Assembly (NCBI GenBank): GCA_014381925.1
Contig: JACNKR010000052.1
Coordinates: forward strand, 1 to 48,727
Source of the DNA: Fidelibacterota bacterium
GTDB taxonomy: Bacteria > Fidelibacterota > Marinisomatia > SCGC-AAA003-L08 > GCA-2689995
Reading direction: 5' to 3'
DNA length: 48,727 nt
Shown here in pieces: positions 24,901-32,510 of this stretch. Made by a program: the position numbers and the translations under genes. Under the pieces are notes generated by a model. That model saw only the letters and a program-made list of their open reading frames with translations. It was not told the origin of the DNA and did no database searches. Each line of letters opens with the position of its first letter. Positions within the stretch are counted from its first letter, which is position 1.

Positions 24901-27177
24901 GATACAAATGGAGACGGAATAAAAGATTATCCTGATTTTGAAGTGAAGAGTAGAAAAGTTGAAGTAAGAGTAGATTATGATTATAATGAAGATTTTAATA
25001 TGAGCTTTCAATCTGGATATTCATGGATAAAATCTCAGCAAGTAACTGGAATAGGAAGATATTTGACTGAGGGTTGGGAATACACTTATTATCAATATCG
25101 ATTAAGATATAAAAATTGGTTTGCTCAAACTTATTTAAACAAAAGTTTTTCAGGTGAAACAAGAGGTTATAATCTTGGAGATCGTATTAAAGATCAGTCT
25201 ATGGATTATGCTGTTCAATTACAGAACAATTTTAAAATAAGAGAATATGAACCATTTACCACTGAAATTGTGTGGGGATTCGATTTTAATAAATCAATGC
25301 CAAAAACATTTGGAACTATATTAAATGATGGTCCAAATGGATATGATAATGATGGTGATAGTTATTATCTTCAAAATGATAAAATTGATAATAACGGTGA
25401 TGGAAATGTCGATGAACCAGGTGAACAATATAATGCATGCTGTGATGGTTTAGATAATAATAATAATGGACAAATTGATGAGAAAGGTGAGGGTGTAGAT
25501 GAGCCTGATGAGTTTGATGATGTAAATTCAAATCAATATGGAATATATTACCAAACAAATACAGCATTGACTTGGGATAAAAAATGGGAATTAATCACTG
25601 CTGCTCGGTTAGATTATCATGATCAAATAGCAGATGAAGGGTTACAGTTTGGTCCCAAAATTGGTTTATTTTATAATCCGTCTGATTTATATTCAATTCG
25701 ATTTACTTTTGGAAAGGCATTTAATACACCTACTTCAACAATCCTTCATACCGATTTATATATTGGAGAGGAATTATTTTTCCCAGTGTTTTTAAGAGGT
25801 AATAAAGATGGTACACCGTATCCTCGTGTTAATTTAGAGGAAACGAATGTGGTAACTCCAACCTATTTAGTTCCAATTAATGAAGTAAATAACACCGATG
25901 ATTGTATTGATGTTACTGGTGAGTGGTGTTATAAGCAAATTGGATATTATGAGTTTGATGATGGCTCTGGAAATTCATATACTGAAAGAGTTGATGGAGC
26001 TCCTTATTTTTATAATCTTCAAGATGCAAATGCTCCGAATGATATGATTCCTGTAGATACTTCTGTATATCAAATATTTATTCCTGAAGCCAATGGTGAT
26101 GGTGTTTACTATTCGCCGGAAGAAACTTATAATTTACCCGATGTTGAACCATTAAAATCAGAGGAAATAAATTCTTGGGAAGTTGGTTTTAAAGGTATGG
26201 TTACTGAAAAAACAATTTTGACAGCTGATTATTATATTAGTCATTATCTTGATTTCTTTAGTCCAGCAACTTTTATTACGCCTGTAGTTGTTAAAAAAGG
26301 AACAGAAGATTTAGTTGGGTTTATTCCACCCAATGAACATGGTCTTCAAGCACCTTATGGTACATCATGGGATGGTGTAGATAATGATTTTGATTGGCAA
26401 CCTTATGCACCTTATTTCGATTGGACAGATGATAAAAATGGGGATGATAATCCAATTGATAATGGTGAATGGGGATTTGTAGATTTTGGCACTCCAAGTA
26501 CAGTTTATAATTATGACACTGGTGAATATGAAGAAAAACCATTTAGGGTATATTCACCGCATGATGTTGGTTTTTCAGGAAATGCGATTGATGGTCAATA
26601 TCAAGATGTGAGTTATTTATGGGAAGCTGTTGGTGTTGATGAATGGCATCCTCAACAGGGATTAAGCGAAGCCGAAAAAGTTGCATTCTTTGGAACGGAT
26701 AGTATTCCGGGAAGACCTTATGCTCCACCACAAATATTATTAGCATCAATGAACTATGGTAGTGTGTGGATGCAAGGAGTTGATGCAGGATTTACCCATA
26801 TTTTCTCAAAAGATTTAATATTTGATGGTAATTTTTCGTGGTATAATTCAACGACATATTATAATGAATTAACAAAAAAAGAAGAACCAATTAATGCTCC
26901 AAAGTTTAAATGGAATTTTGGCTTAAAATGGGCATCACCTTATGGAGATATGGCTTTAAGTTATAGACATGTGGATGAATTTGAATGGCAAGATGGATTA
27001 TGGGCTGGTATGATTGGACCATATAATTTATTTGATTTTCATTATAATTATACAGTTACTGACAATTTAAAATTAAGTTTTTCGGCAATGAATTTCCTCA
27101 ATGATGTCCATAGAGAAATTGTCGGTGGAGCAAAAATGGGTAGGCAAGTAATTTTTAGGTTAACATCTTCATTTTAA
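21985..27177 (+). CDS. Giant TonB-dependent receptor with large Asp/Asn/Gly calcium-type repeat insertions
   Basis: A 1730-residue outer-membrane receptor, far longer than the usual 700-1100. Signal peptide ~1-19; CarboxypepD_reg-like domain ~20-105 (SKQPLIGANVMLKGTSLGSS); plug ~115-235 (TDAPASMEVISNRDI, SIRGFNSSF, VVLGPATALYGANAHSGVVN). The first barrel strands (FNMNVSGSFDDRAMLKIDGR) are interrupted at about residue 343 by roughly 640 residues of repeats such as DTNGNGIWDLGE and DFNNNGNFDPAE, resembling thrombospondin type 3/EF-hand-like calcium loops. The barrel resumes near residue 988 (KVEVRVDYDYNEDFNMSFQ), with a second small repeat cluster near 1115-1180 and a third near 1450-1490. The C-terminal strand ends in FRLTSSF, proper for outer-membrane insertion. 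The transported substrate is unknown. Confidence 0.88.
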   Translation: MSRNRILILLLSFLSFSFSAIIQGIIKDKRSKQPLIGANVMLKGTSLGSSTDENGFYLIQNIDFGNYMLTVSYIGYQEFEQEVSLKSKTNLELDLLLTPQALEHSATTVTGAKRKEKVTDAPASMEVISNRDIRRESTTNLGSFLKGMKGVDFTASGVDNYSISIRGFNSSFSSRLLTLTDGRVANVPALRVMNYSSVPQSAEDIERMEVVLGPATALYGANAHSGVVNITSKSPATSEGFNMNVSGSFDDRAMLKIDGRFAKKLSNKWSFKISSTYLRAFEWEYMSEQEWKVHRTPWVGVPGRKIDGKDNNPWRVFEPTFIDSAQNIHGQWVRIGDGEPNHGDFDGDGVAGEDWFNGYDDDGDGLIDEDYFFADGINNSEPWDPDQNDFNGNGIPDPAENYTDTNGNGIWDLGESFIDIGNGVWDEGEDCTIFDSSTNTCFEGLVDLGDGTWSPAEEFTDWNGNGVWDTENFDEDGNPIIDEYIDYFTDQWYDGIDNNGNGEIDEIEERLMEEDLGPHWQWGLEEKEILVWKGRSIESWFSVNAFGDTTWTYNPWYLDNNVDENGQIIDEHLRGTYIWDEDNFDMLFDTYTNDFGDDGLIGEPFFDSSGDGEYQQGEGLVYYETIDGSSVYTTNDYGLDGIPNTNDFGEGDGIWQPGDHWQDVNNNGNIDLTTENFNDDNGNGFWDDYESFSDDNGNGVWDLGEDFTDLSDGIYFSGEFIPELHDVNGDGIWNEGEECLGWVLSGNCIGGFNDTNGDGIWNAHEEYYDFNNNGNFDPAEEFTDLNGNGNWDEGEPFEDVGNGIWDDAESYIDFNSNGNYDGPDLYNDNYVFDSNSIDVWPIPDGIWNDGEGVIDCGYDGLCWNDSWQVGQPQSPAEPFDDLNSDGVYNIGEPYYDWNRNGNRDISTYIDVNNNGVYDDGVDDYYTISGPDENEGDGILNAYDNGEKDGILDTGDGVYGGEDDYKHNYDIVDDTNGDGIKDYPDFEVKSRKVEVRVDYDYNEDFNMSFQSGYSWIKSQQVTGIGRYLTEGWEYTYYQYRLRYKNWFAQTYLNKSFSGETRGYNLGDRIKDQSMDYAVQLQNNFKIREYEPFTTEIVWGFDFNKSMPKTFGTILNDGPNGYDNDGDSYYLQNDKIDNNGDGNVDEPGEQYNACCDGLDNNNNGQIDEKGEGVDEPDEFDDVNSNQYGIYYQTNTALTWDKKWELITAARLDYHDQIADEGLQFGPKIGLFYNPSDLYSIRFTFGKAFNTPTSTILHTDLYIGEELFFPVFLRGNKDGTPYPRVNLEETNVVTPTYLVPINEVNNTDDCIDVTGEWCYKQIGYYEFDDGSGNSYTERVDGAPYFYNLQDANAPNDMIPVDTSVYQIFIPEANGDGVYYSPEETYNLPDVEPLKSEEINSWEVGFKGMVTEKTILTADYYISHYLDFFSPATFITPVVVKKGTEDLVGFIPPNEHGLQAPYGTSWDGVDNDFDWQPYAPYFDWTDDKNGDDNPIDNGEWGFVDFGTPSTVYNYDTGEYEEKPFRVYSPHDVGFSGNAIDGQYQDVSYLWEAVGVDEWHPQQGLSEAEKVAFFGTDSIPGRPYAPPQILLASMNYGSVWMQGVDAGFTHIFSKDLIFDGNFSWYNSTTYYNELTKKEEPINAPKFKWNFGLKWASPYGDMALSYRHVDEFEWQDGLWAGMIGPYNLFDFHYNYTVTDNLKLSFSAMNFLNDVHREIVGGAKMGRQVIFRLTSSF
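23011..24937 (+). repeat. Tandem degenerate calcium-type repeats inside the TonB receptor
   Basis: About two dozen or more degenerate units share the core D-x-N-G-N-G-x-W/x-D-x-x-E, commonly followed by an aromatic and another D (for example DWNGNGVWD, DDNGNGVWDLGE, DVNGDGIWNEGE, DLNGNGNWDEGE). DNA is dominated by GATG, AATG and GGTAATGG words. Spacing varies from about 12 to 35 residues. The acidic loop pattern resembles known calcium-binding loops; binding is inferred. Confidence 0.8.
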
Positions 27178-27180
27178 TTT

Positions 27181-27753
27181 ATGAATTCTTTTTTTAATTC
27201 AATAATTGAATTAGATGAGATAATATTAAATTTTTTAAATATTAAATTATCAAATCCACTATTTGATTTTTTAATGCCAATTATTGATAAACCGGTCGGA
27301 TTCATCCTTCCGGTTTTGTTTTTTTGGATATATTTAATTATTAAAAACCCATTAAAACGAATTCATTTATTAATTTTAATACCTGTTGTTATTGGTATAA
27401 CAGACCAAGTGGGATATAAAATTAAAAAAATGGAATTAAGAGATCGACCATGGGTTACTCATGAACAGATAAATCATTTAGGTGGAAATGGGGGAAAACA
27501 TTATTCATTTCCTTCAAATCATGCATCTAATTCAATGGCTATTGCAGTGATGTTTTTTAGTATTTTAGGTATGCGGTATAGGTTTTTATTTATATTCGCT
27601 TTTATCGCTGGTTTTTCTCGAATCTATATCGGAGTTCATTATCCCGGAGATGTCTTGTGTGGGTTTGTATTAGGTGGGTGCGTTGCCAGAATAGTATTTC
27701 TGGCAACGAATAAATTACTATCTAATTGGGGAGGATATCGTCAGGCATCTTAA
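27181..27753 (+). CDS. PAP2 family membrane phosphatase
   Basis: A 190-residue integral membrane phosphatase of the type 2 phosphatidic acid phosphatase family. The three active-site motifs are KKMELRDRP, SFPSNHA and SRIYIGVHYPGD, with hydrophobic helices between. PSNH replaces the textbook PSGH, a common variant. The substrate is probably a lipid phosphate such as phosphatidylglycerol phosphate or undecaprenyl pyrophosphate; it cannot be decided here. It begins three bases after the TonB receptor stop, so may be read through from it. Its 3' end overlaps the convergent DUF3467 gene by 32 bases and holds a strong hairpin. Confidence 0.88.
   Translation: MNSFFNSIIELDEIILNFLNIKLSNPLFDFLMPIIDKPVGFILPVLFFWIYLIIKNPLKRIHLLILIPVVIGITDQVGYKIKKMELRDRPWVTHEQINHLGGNGGKHYSFPSNHASNSMAIAVMFFSILGMRYRFLFIFAFIAGFSRIYIGVHYPGDVLCGFVLGGCVARIVFLATNKLLSNWGGYRQAS
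27681..27708. repeat. 11-bp perfect inverted repeat in the 3' end of the PAP2 gene
   Basis: CGTTGCCAGAA (27681-27691) and TTCTGGCAACG (27698-27708) flank a 6-base loop. It is unusually GC-rich for the region. On the minus strand it lies 14-41 bases past the DUF3467 stop, so it may end that transcript even though no T tract follows. Confidence 0.5.
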
Positions 27754-28045
27754 AGGGAGATTGTGTCATTCCTTTTGGAGCTTGTGTTTTAATTTCCCCA
27801 AATTTTGATTCATATTTTTTTACATTATCTTGAAGAATATTTAATAGCGTTTTTAAATGTGTTGGTGCCATTATAATTCTTGATTTTACTTTTGCTTTTT
27901 TTAATCCAGGTGCAACACGAATAAAATCTAAAATAAATTCAGCTTGTGAATGTGAAGCAATTGTTAAATTTGCATATTCACCTTGACCTACTTGTTCATC
28001 TAATTCAATTTGAATTTGATGTTGTTTTTTTGTTTTTTCATCCAT
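27722..28045 (-). CDS. DUF3467 family protein
   Basis: A 107-residue soluble protein matching DUF3467: IQIELDEQVGQGEYANLTIA, then SHSQAEFILDFIRVAPG, KVKSRIIMAPTHLKTLLNIL and a C-terminal proline-rich tail. The biochemical role of the family is unknown. It lies six bases after the zinc-ribbon gene on the same strand and is probably translated from the same message. Its 3' end runs 32 bases into the convergent PAP2 gene. Confidence 0.82.
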   Translation of the reverse strand: MDEKTKKQHQIQIELDEQVGQGEYANLTIASHSQAEFILDFIRVAPGLKKAKVKSRIIMAPTHLKTLLNILQDNVKKYESKFGEIKTQAPKGMTQSPFKMPDDILPN

Positions 28046-28051
28046 TATAAA

Positions 28052-28462
28052 CTATGCCTCTCCTTCAACATTAGAATCATTCTTTTTATTGAATTCTAAC
28101 CAATCGTCATCTAATCCTTTCCACTTACGGAATTCTTTTTCATCAGTGCTAACTTCATGTAAATCAACATTGATATCATCATAACGATCCATTTTTTCTG
28201 CTTTATCTTCATACTCATTTGGATCAGTATCATCTCGTTGTTCTTTTTCAGTTTCATTCTTTTTGATTTCGTCACCATAAAGCGTTTCATCAAAAAAATC
28301 GATATTACTCACAATTCCTTGCATCATTAAAAATTCCAAGAAACCTAAATATCGTTTATCTTTTAGATTTACACCACATGTTAAACATGTTAATTTTTTT
28401 TCCAAGTGCTCCTCAGGTATCGAGCTGGAGCATTTTGGACAAATTAGTCCTTCAAAACTCAT
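28052..28462 (-). CDS. Zinc-ribbon protein of unknown function
   Basis: A 136-residue acidic protein. The N-terminus carries a four-cysteine zinc ribbon: Cys8-x2-Cys11 and Cys26-x2-Cys29 (LICPKCSSSIP, LTCLTCGVNL). A short hydrophobic helix follows (FLEFLMMQGIV), and the rest is a charged, Asp/Glu/Lys-rich, probably disordered tail. No family was recognised. It is paired with DUF3467 (6-base gap). Its start codon and ribosome-binding site fall in a 10-bp hairpin, suggesting translational control. Confidence 0.7.
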   Translation of the reverse strand: MSFEGLICPKCSSSIPEEHLEKKLTCLTCGVNLKDKRYLGFLEFLMMQGIVSNIDFFDETLYGDEIKKNETEKEQRDDTDPNEYEDKAEKMDRYDDINVDLHEVSTDEKEFRKWKGLDDDWLEFNKKNDSNVEGEA

Positions 28463-28494
28463 ATATTTCCCTTCAATATTAGTGGGGAAATATA
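28462..28494 (-). promoter_or_regulatory. Hairpin enclosing the ribosome-binding site of the zinc-ribbon gene
   Basis: In the transcript, TATATTTCCC (28494-28485) can pair perfectly with GGGAAATATA (28471-28462), leaving a 13-base loop. The 3' arm contains the AGGGA-type Shine-Dalgarno and reaches into the ATG. No T tract follows, so it looks more like a translational switch than a terminator. Confidence 0.5.
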
Positions 28495-28536
28495 AAAGGA
28501 GTAAACATCAGTTACAAATAGTTTTAGTAAGTAATT

Positions 28537-29715
28537 TTATGTCGATTTGTAAAGAAATTTTAATCTATTCTTCACAGGTGTAGAAATGCTTTCATTTCGC
28601 CTTTTTTTCATACGAGTACATGTTTCTATAAAAGGGTTCCATTTAACAATTTCAGATTTTCCCCATCGAAATGGAGAAATATATTTTTCTTGAAAATCTC
28701 CACCAAATACATTTGCTCCTGTTCCAATAAAAGTGCCTGTATTTAGTATTGTTGAAATTCCTGTACGGACAAAATCTCCGATCATTGCTCCAATAAACAT
28801 TTCTCCAGTTGGTATTTCTATTTTTGGAAATTTAAATTTAATTTTACCATAGGTATTTTTTAAATCACTATTATTTGTATTTGCTCCTATATTGACCCAT
28901 TCACCAACATAGCAATGCCCTAAAAATCCATCATGTTGTTTATTGCTGTAGCCATGAATTATTGAATCTTCAAGCTCACCCCCTATTTTACAAACAGGCC
29001 CAATTATCACATTTCCTCTTAATTTGGTGCCGGGATTTATTGTTGAGTTTTTTCCAATAACAATTGGCCCTTGTAACAATGCACCAATATCAATTTTTAC
29101 ATTTCCCTCAATTATAATTGGCCCATTTGAAGCATCTAAAATTACCCCTGCTTTAATTTCAGTATTTTCAGCACAATGAATTTTTTCCTCATCTATCATA
29201 ATGACAGAATGATGAATATTACCCTGTCGTATTGAAAAGTTTTTAATAAAATCTTCTTCAATTTGGTGGTGGCTTTCTGAAATTGCGTCCCATAAAAAGG
29301 ATATATGTGGGAATTCTATTTGTGAAGTAATTTTTATTTTTGATGCCATTAGATCATCTATATTATGAATACTAATTTTTTCAGTTTCAGAAAATGCAAA
29401 CAGAATATCATCATTCGCATAAGTTTTACCGTCAGTAACTTTCTGAATTATGCTATCATCCCATATCGTTGCTCCATTTAACCAAATTCCAGGTGAAATT
29501 AATTCAGGGTTTACAGTCATATTCTCAAAACGATGAGATATCAATTCTTCCATTTCTTTTCGCACTATCAAGGTAAGAGAATCCGTTGGATCCAATAAAT
29601 TTATTAATCGTTCTAAATTTGTAAATTGACCACAGCGAACTTCAAATGTGGCATGCATATCTGTAAAAGGTTGTAAAAATTGTGCAAATTTGTCTTCAAA
29701 TAATATATAATTCAT
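28537..29715 (-). CDS. Alternative bacterial GlmU-like protein (sugar nucleotidyl/acetyl transferase)
   Basis: A 392-residue protein with an unusual N-terminal region (MNYILFEDKF, FEVRCGQFTNLERL) and a C-terminal left-handed beta-helix of hexapeptide repeats (~residues 165-345: GVILDASNGPIIIEGNVKI, IGALLQGPIVIGKN, GTKLRGNVIIGP). This matches the alternative GlmU family of Bacteroidetes relatives (TIGR03991 from memory), thought to make UDP-GlcNAc for peptidoglycan and lipid A. It overlaps the next upstream gene by four bases. The enzymatic role is inferred from the family. Confidence 0.82.
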   Translation of the reverse strand: MNYILFEDKFAQFLQPFTDMHATFEVRCGQFTNLERLINLLDPTDSLTLIVRKEMEELISHRFENMTVNPELISPGIWLNGATIWDDSIIQKVTDGKTYANDDILFAFSETEKISIHNIDDLMASKIKITSQIEFPHISFLWDAISESHHQIEEDFIKNFSIRQGNIHHSVIMIDEEKIHCAENTEIKAGVILDASNGPIIIEGNVKIDIGALLQGPIVIGKNSTINPGTKLRGNVIIGPVCKIGGELEDSIIHGYSNKQHDGFLGHCYVGEWVNIGANTNNSDLKNTYGKIKFKFPKIEIPTGEMFIGAMIGDFVRTGISTILNTGTFIGTGANVFGGDFQEKYISPFRWGKSEIVKWNPFIETCTRMKKRRNESISTPVKNRLKFLYKST

Positions 29716-30245
29716 GATATCTTTAGTATTTTTTTTATTCGTCCATAGCTTGTTTCTAAAAATTTAGAATCAGTCATATCTATCTGTATATTGTAAAATG
29801 AATCTGAATACTTAGATTTAAATCCAATTTTATAACCTGCATTTAATTGATTTATTTTTTTTGAAATATCAATATTTGGTTTTGGATTTAAGTCAATAAT
29901 CATATCATATTTTTTCATTACATTAATTTCTTTTGGAAATGATTTAATCGTGTTTCCTTTATTATTATAAAGAATTTTTTCACAAGAAATATTTTTAAAT
30001 AGATTTTCTAAATTTTTTGATAGACAAATTTTCACATTAATTCCTCTTAAACTCAATTCATTTAAAGTTTGAAAAGAATATGATGCAATTCTACAACTAT
30101 TTTCATCGAATGGAAAAAATATTAGAATATCATTATTGATTCGAGAAACATTATCGATAGTTAGTGAGGAATTTATTTTTTTGAAATAGGTTCGAAGTGT
30201 TAAAATTCCCACCTTGTATTTTAATTGAAAATCATGAAGATTCAT
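29712..30245 (-). CDS. Unknown protein, possibly a degenerate glycosyltransferase-9-like domain
   Basis: A 177-residue soluble protein. It opens with a basic segment, then a Rossmann-like pattern (DILIFFPFDENSCRIASYSF, LRGINVKICLS, YDMIIDLNP) and ends with AGYKIGFKSKYSDSFYNIQI. The layout recalls the N-terminal half of heptosyltransferases (GT9) and small Bacteroidetes proteins that precede glmU-like genes, but key donor-binding residues are not visible. It overlaps the GlmU-like gene by four bases, so a role in envelope or cell-wall precursor supply is a guess from context. Confidence 0.55.
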   Translation of the reverse strand: MNLHDFQLKYKVGILTLRTYFKKINSSLTIDNVSRINNDILIFFPFDENSCRIASYSFQTLNELSLRGINVKICLSKNLENLFKNISCEKILYNNKGNTIKSFPKEINVMKKYDMIIDLNPKPNIDISKKINQLNAGYKIGFKSKYSDSFYNIQIDMTDSKFLETSYGRIKKILKIS

Positions 30246-30295
30246 CTATCATTAAATTTACGATGAGCAACTTAAGAATTCTGAGAACAAAACAA

Positions 30296-32299
30296 ATGAA
30301 AAAAATATTTTATTTTATAGTAATTTCTATACTTGTGAGTACTGAATTAGGCAATGAAACATATCTTTGGCCAACCGATGCGAGCAAAACGATAACAACT
30401 GTTTTTGGCGATGTTCGTCCAAGAAGGTACCATGCTGGATTAGATATCCGAACTTATGGGCGTTCTGGCGATGATTTATATGCAATTGAAGATGGGTATA
30501 TTGAACGAATTCGAGTGAGTTCTTCTGGTTACGGTAAAGCACTTTATCTTCGATTAAATGATGGTCGAATTGTTGTTTATGCCCACATGTCTAAATTTTC
30601 ACCTAAATTAAACGAACTCGCAAAACAGTTTCAGGAAAAAGAACAATCATATTCAATTAATCAAATATTAGATCCCAATAAATACCTTGTAAAAAAGGGA
30701 GACATTATAGGCTATACAGGTGATACAGGTAGTATTTCTGGACCTCATCTTCATTTTGAAATTAGAGATAAATCAAATAGGCCGATTAATCCATTATTAA
30801 CAAATTATAATATAAAAGACACACAGTTTCCTGAAGCAAAAGAAATTTCAATTATACCACTTGAAGAAATGTCAAGAATAAATAATCAAATTCAGCCAAT
30901 TACATTTGAATTAAAAAAGATAAATACACAAAATTATAAAGTAGAAAACCCAATTAATGTGAGTGGTCCCTTTGGAATTGCTGTCAAAATTATTGATAGA
31001 ATAGATGGACAACCATTTAGATTTGGTCTTTTTGGATTAGATTTATTTATTGATGGTATTAAACAATATTCAATAAAATACGAAAATTTTGATTTTGATG
31101 AAGGCGAATTAGTTTATACTGAAAGAGATTATGCATTAATTCAATCTGGCGAAGGGAAGTTTTATCGATTATTTACAGACCAAAACCGAAAAAAATTATC
31201 CTTTCATGAAGAAGGTAATAATAACTTAAATAATTTAAGTAATGGAAAACATGGGTTTAAAATATCCGCTTTTGATTATAATCAAAATTCAATAACCATT
31301 AGAGGCGAGATTATTATTAATGAATTTCAATCATCAACAATATTAGCAAAATCAACGACAAATAAAACTGCATTTAATAATAAATGTTTGGACTGTGAAA
31401 TCCATCAGTATGAACATGGTACTTTTTTATCTGTCCCTAAAATTGGATTTTCAAAATCTCCCCAAATTTCATTTAATTCAGCTCGAGGTCACAAAAATAA
31501 AATTTATTTACATACATTTGAAAACACTGATAATTATAATTTTGTATTTAATTCTACAGATTTAAATTGGATAAATGGAATTATAATTGAATCTGAAAAT
31601 ATCAAATTAAATTATTTAATACATGGGATTTCTACTATTCCAGGAACGCCATTTGATTTAGATTTTGAAAATATTAGAGTTAATGGTTCTGGTGATACAT
31701 TTTATGATTCTTCATTTGTATGGATTCGGAAATTGGATTCTATTCCAAAGCTAAAAAAAGGTGAAATTATTGAAGGACCATGGGAAATAGGACCAGATTT
31801 TATTCCATATAGAAATCAAATTGAAATTGAAATTATTTCATCACAAATCGATGAAAAATTAATAGAACAACATTCAATATATTATTTAAACGAAAAAAAC
31901 GGTGCATGGTATTTTATGCCAACAACATATTCAAAGGATAATAAATCATTTAATACTTCTGCACTTTCGGGTGAAGTTTTTGCATTGATAAAAGAGAATA
32001 ATCCACCTGTATTGAGTGGACTTAAACCGAAAATTGGAAAAAAATTAAATTCGAAGAGTTTGAATTATCTTACATTTAATATAAAAGATGATTTATCAGG
32101 AATTGATGGTGAAAATGATGTATTAATAAAAATTAATGACAAGAAAATTATTCATGAGTATAATTCCTATCGAAAAGAAGTAAAATATTTATTAAATGAA
32201 AATTTAATTAATGGCAGAAATTATGTTAATATTACTTTAAAAGATAGAGCCGGCAATTTAAGGGAGTTAAATGGCCATTGGATTTTTGATTTAAATTAG
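30296..32299 (+). CDS. M23 family metallopeptidase (LytM/peptidoglycan endopeptidase) with long C-terminal region
   Basis: A 667-residue exported protein. ATG 30296 was chosen because it begins a signal peptide (KKIFYFIVISILVSTELG) and avoids overlapping the divergent gene; an in-frame ATG-like start at 30197 would add 33 unlikely residues. The M23 domain occupies ~25-165: zinc ligands His46 and Asp50 (RRYHAGLDIR) and His153 in GPHLHFEIRD, with His97 (VYAHMS) and His151 as catalytic residues. All are intact, so it should cut peptidoglycan cross-links. The following ~500 residues are beta-rich, ending in an Ig-like segment (FNIKDDLSGIDG, LKDRAGNLRELNG). The substrate bond is unknown. Confidence 0.87.
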   Translation: MKKIFYFIVISILVSTELGNETYLWPTDASKTITTVFGDVRPRRYHAGLDIRTYGRSGDDLYAIEDGYIERIRVSSSGYGKALYLRLNDGRIVVYAHMSKFSPKLNELAKQFQEKEQSYSINQILDPNKYLVKKGDIIGYTGDTGSISGPHLHFEIRDKSNRPINPLLTNYNIKDTQFPEAKEISIIPLEEMSRINNQIQPITFELKKINTQNYKVENPINVSGPFGIAVKIIDRIDGQPFRFGLFGLDLFIDGIKQYSIKYENFDFDEGELVYTERDYALIQSGEGKFYRLFTDQNRKKLSFHEEGNNNLNNLSNGKHGFKISAFDYNQNSITIRGEIIINEFQSSTILAKSTTNKTAFNNKCLDCEIHQYEHGTFLSVPKIGFSKSPQISFNSARGHKNKIYLHTFENTDNYNFVFNSTDLNWINGIIIESENIKLNYLIHGISTIPGTPFDLDFENIRVNGSGDTFYDSSFVWIRKLDSIPKLKKGEIIEGPWEIGPDFIPYRNQIEIEIISSQIDEKLIEQHSIYYLNEKNGAWYFMPTTYSKDNKSFNTSALSGEVFALIKENNPPVLSGLKPKIGKKLNSKSLNYLTFNIKDDLSGIDGENDVLIKINDKKIIHEYNSYRKEVKYLLNENLINGRNYVNITLKDRAGNLRELNGHWIFDLN

Positions 32300-32510
32300 T
32301 AATATTATTAAGGTGTATTATTAATTATAATATTAATTCAACTTTTTGATATTATACTTATCAATAGGATTAATATTTTTATGGTGTTAATAATTTTAAA
32401 AAAAACAATTTTGGTAAATTAATAAGTAGTTAATTTTTATCATAGAATTATTTTCAAATGAATAAGATTATCACATTTATTTTAAATTGTATAAAAAGAG
32501 TTTATTTAAG
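32300..32510. other. AT-rich intergenic region before malic enzyme
   Basis: About 210 bases with no supported gene. It holds two inverted repeats: TAATATTAT / ATAATATTA (32300-32308 and 32327-32335), which could form a weak terminator for the peptidase, and TTGATA-N7-TATCAA (32346-32351 and 32359-32364), an operator-like element. The arm sequence recalls an FNR half-site but the spacing is wrong for FNR. Confidence 0.3.

Noticed and set aside
24542..24907. Long antisense frames rich in His/Tyr opposite the calcium repeats
   Set aside because: They mirror the biased GATGGTAAT composition of the repeat DNA and have no family features or ribosome-binding sites.
32346..32364. FNR/CRP box upstream of malic enzyme
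   Set aside because: The arms resemble an FNR half-site (TTGAT/ATCAA) but are nine bases apart instead of four, so it is listed only as a generic inverted repeat in the intergenic entry.
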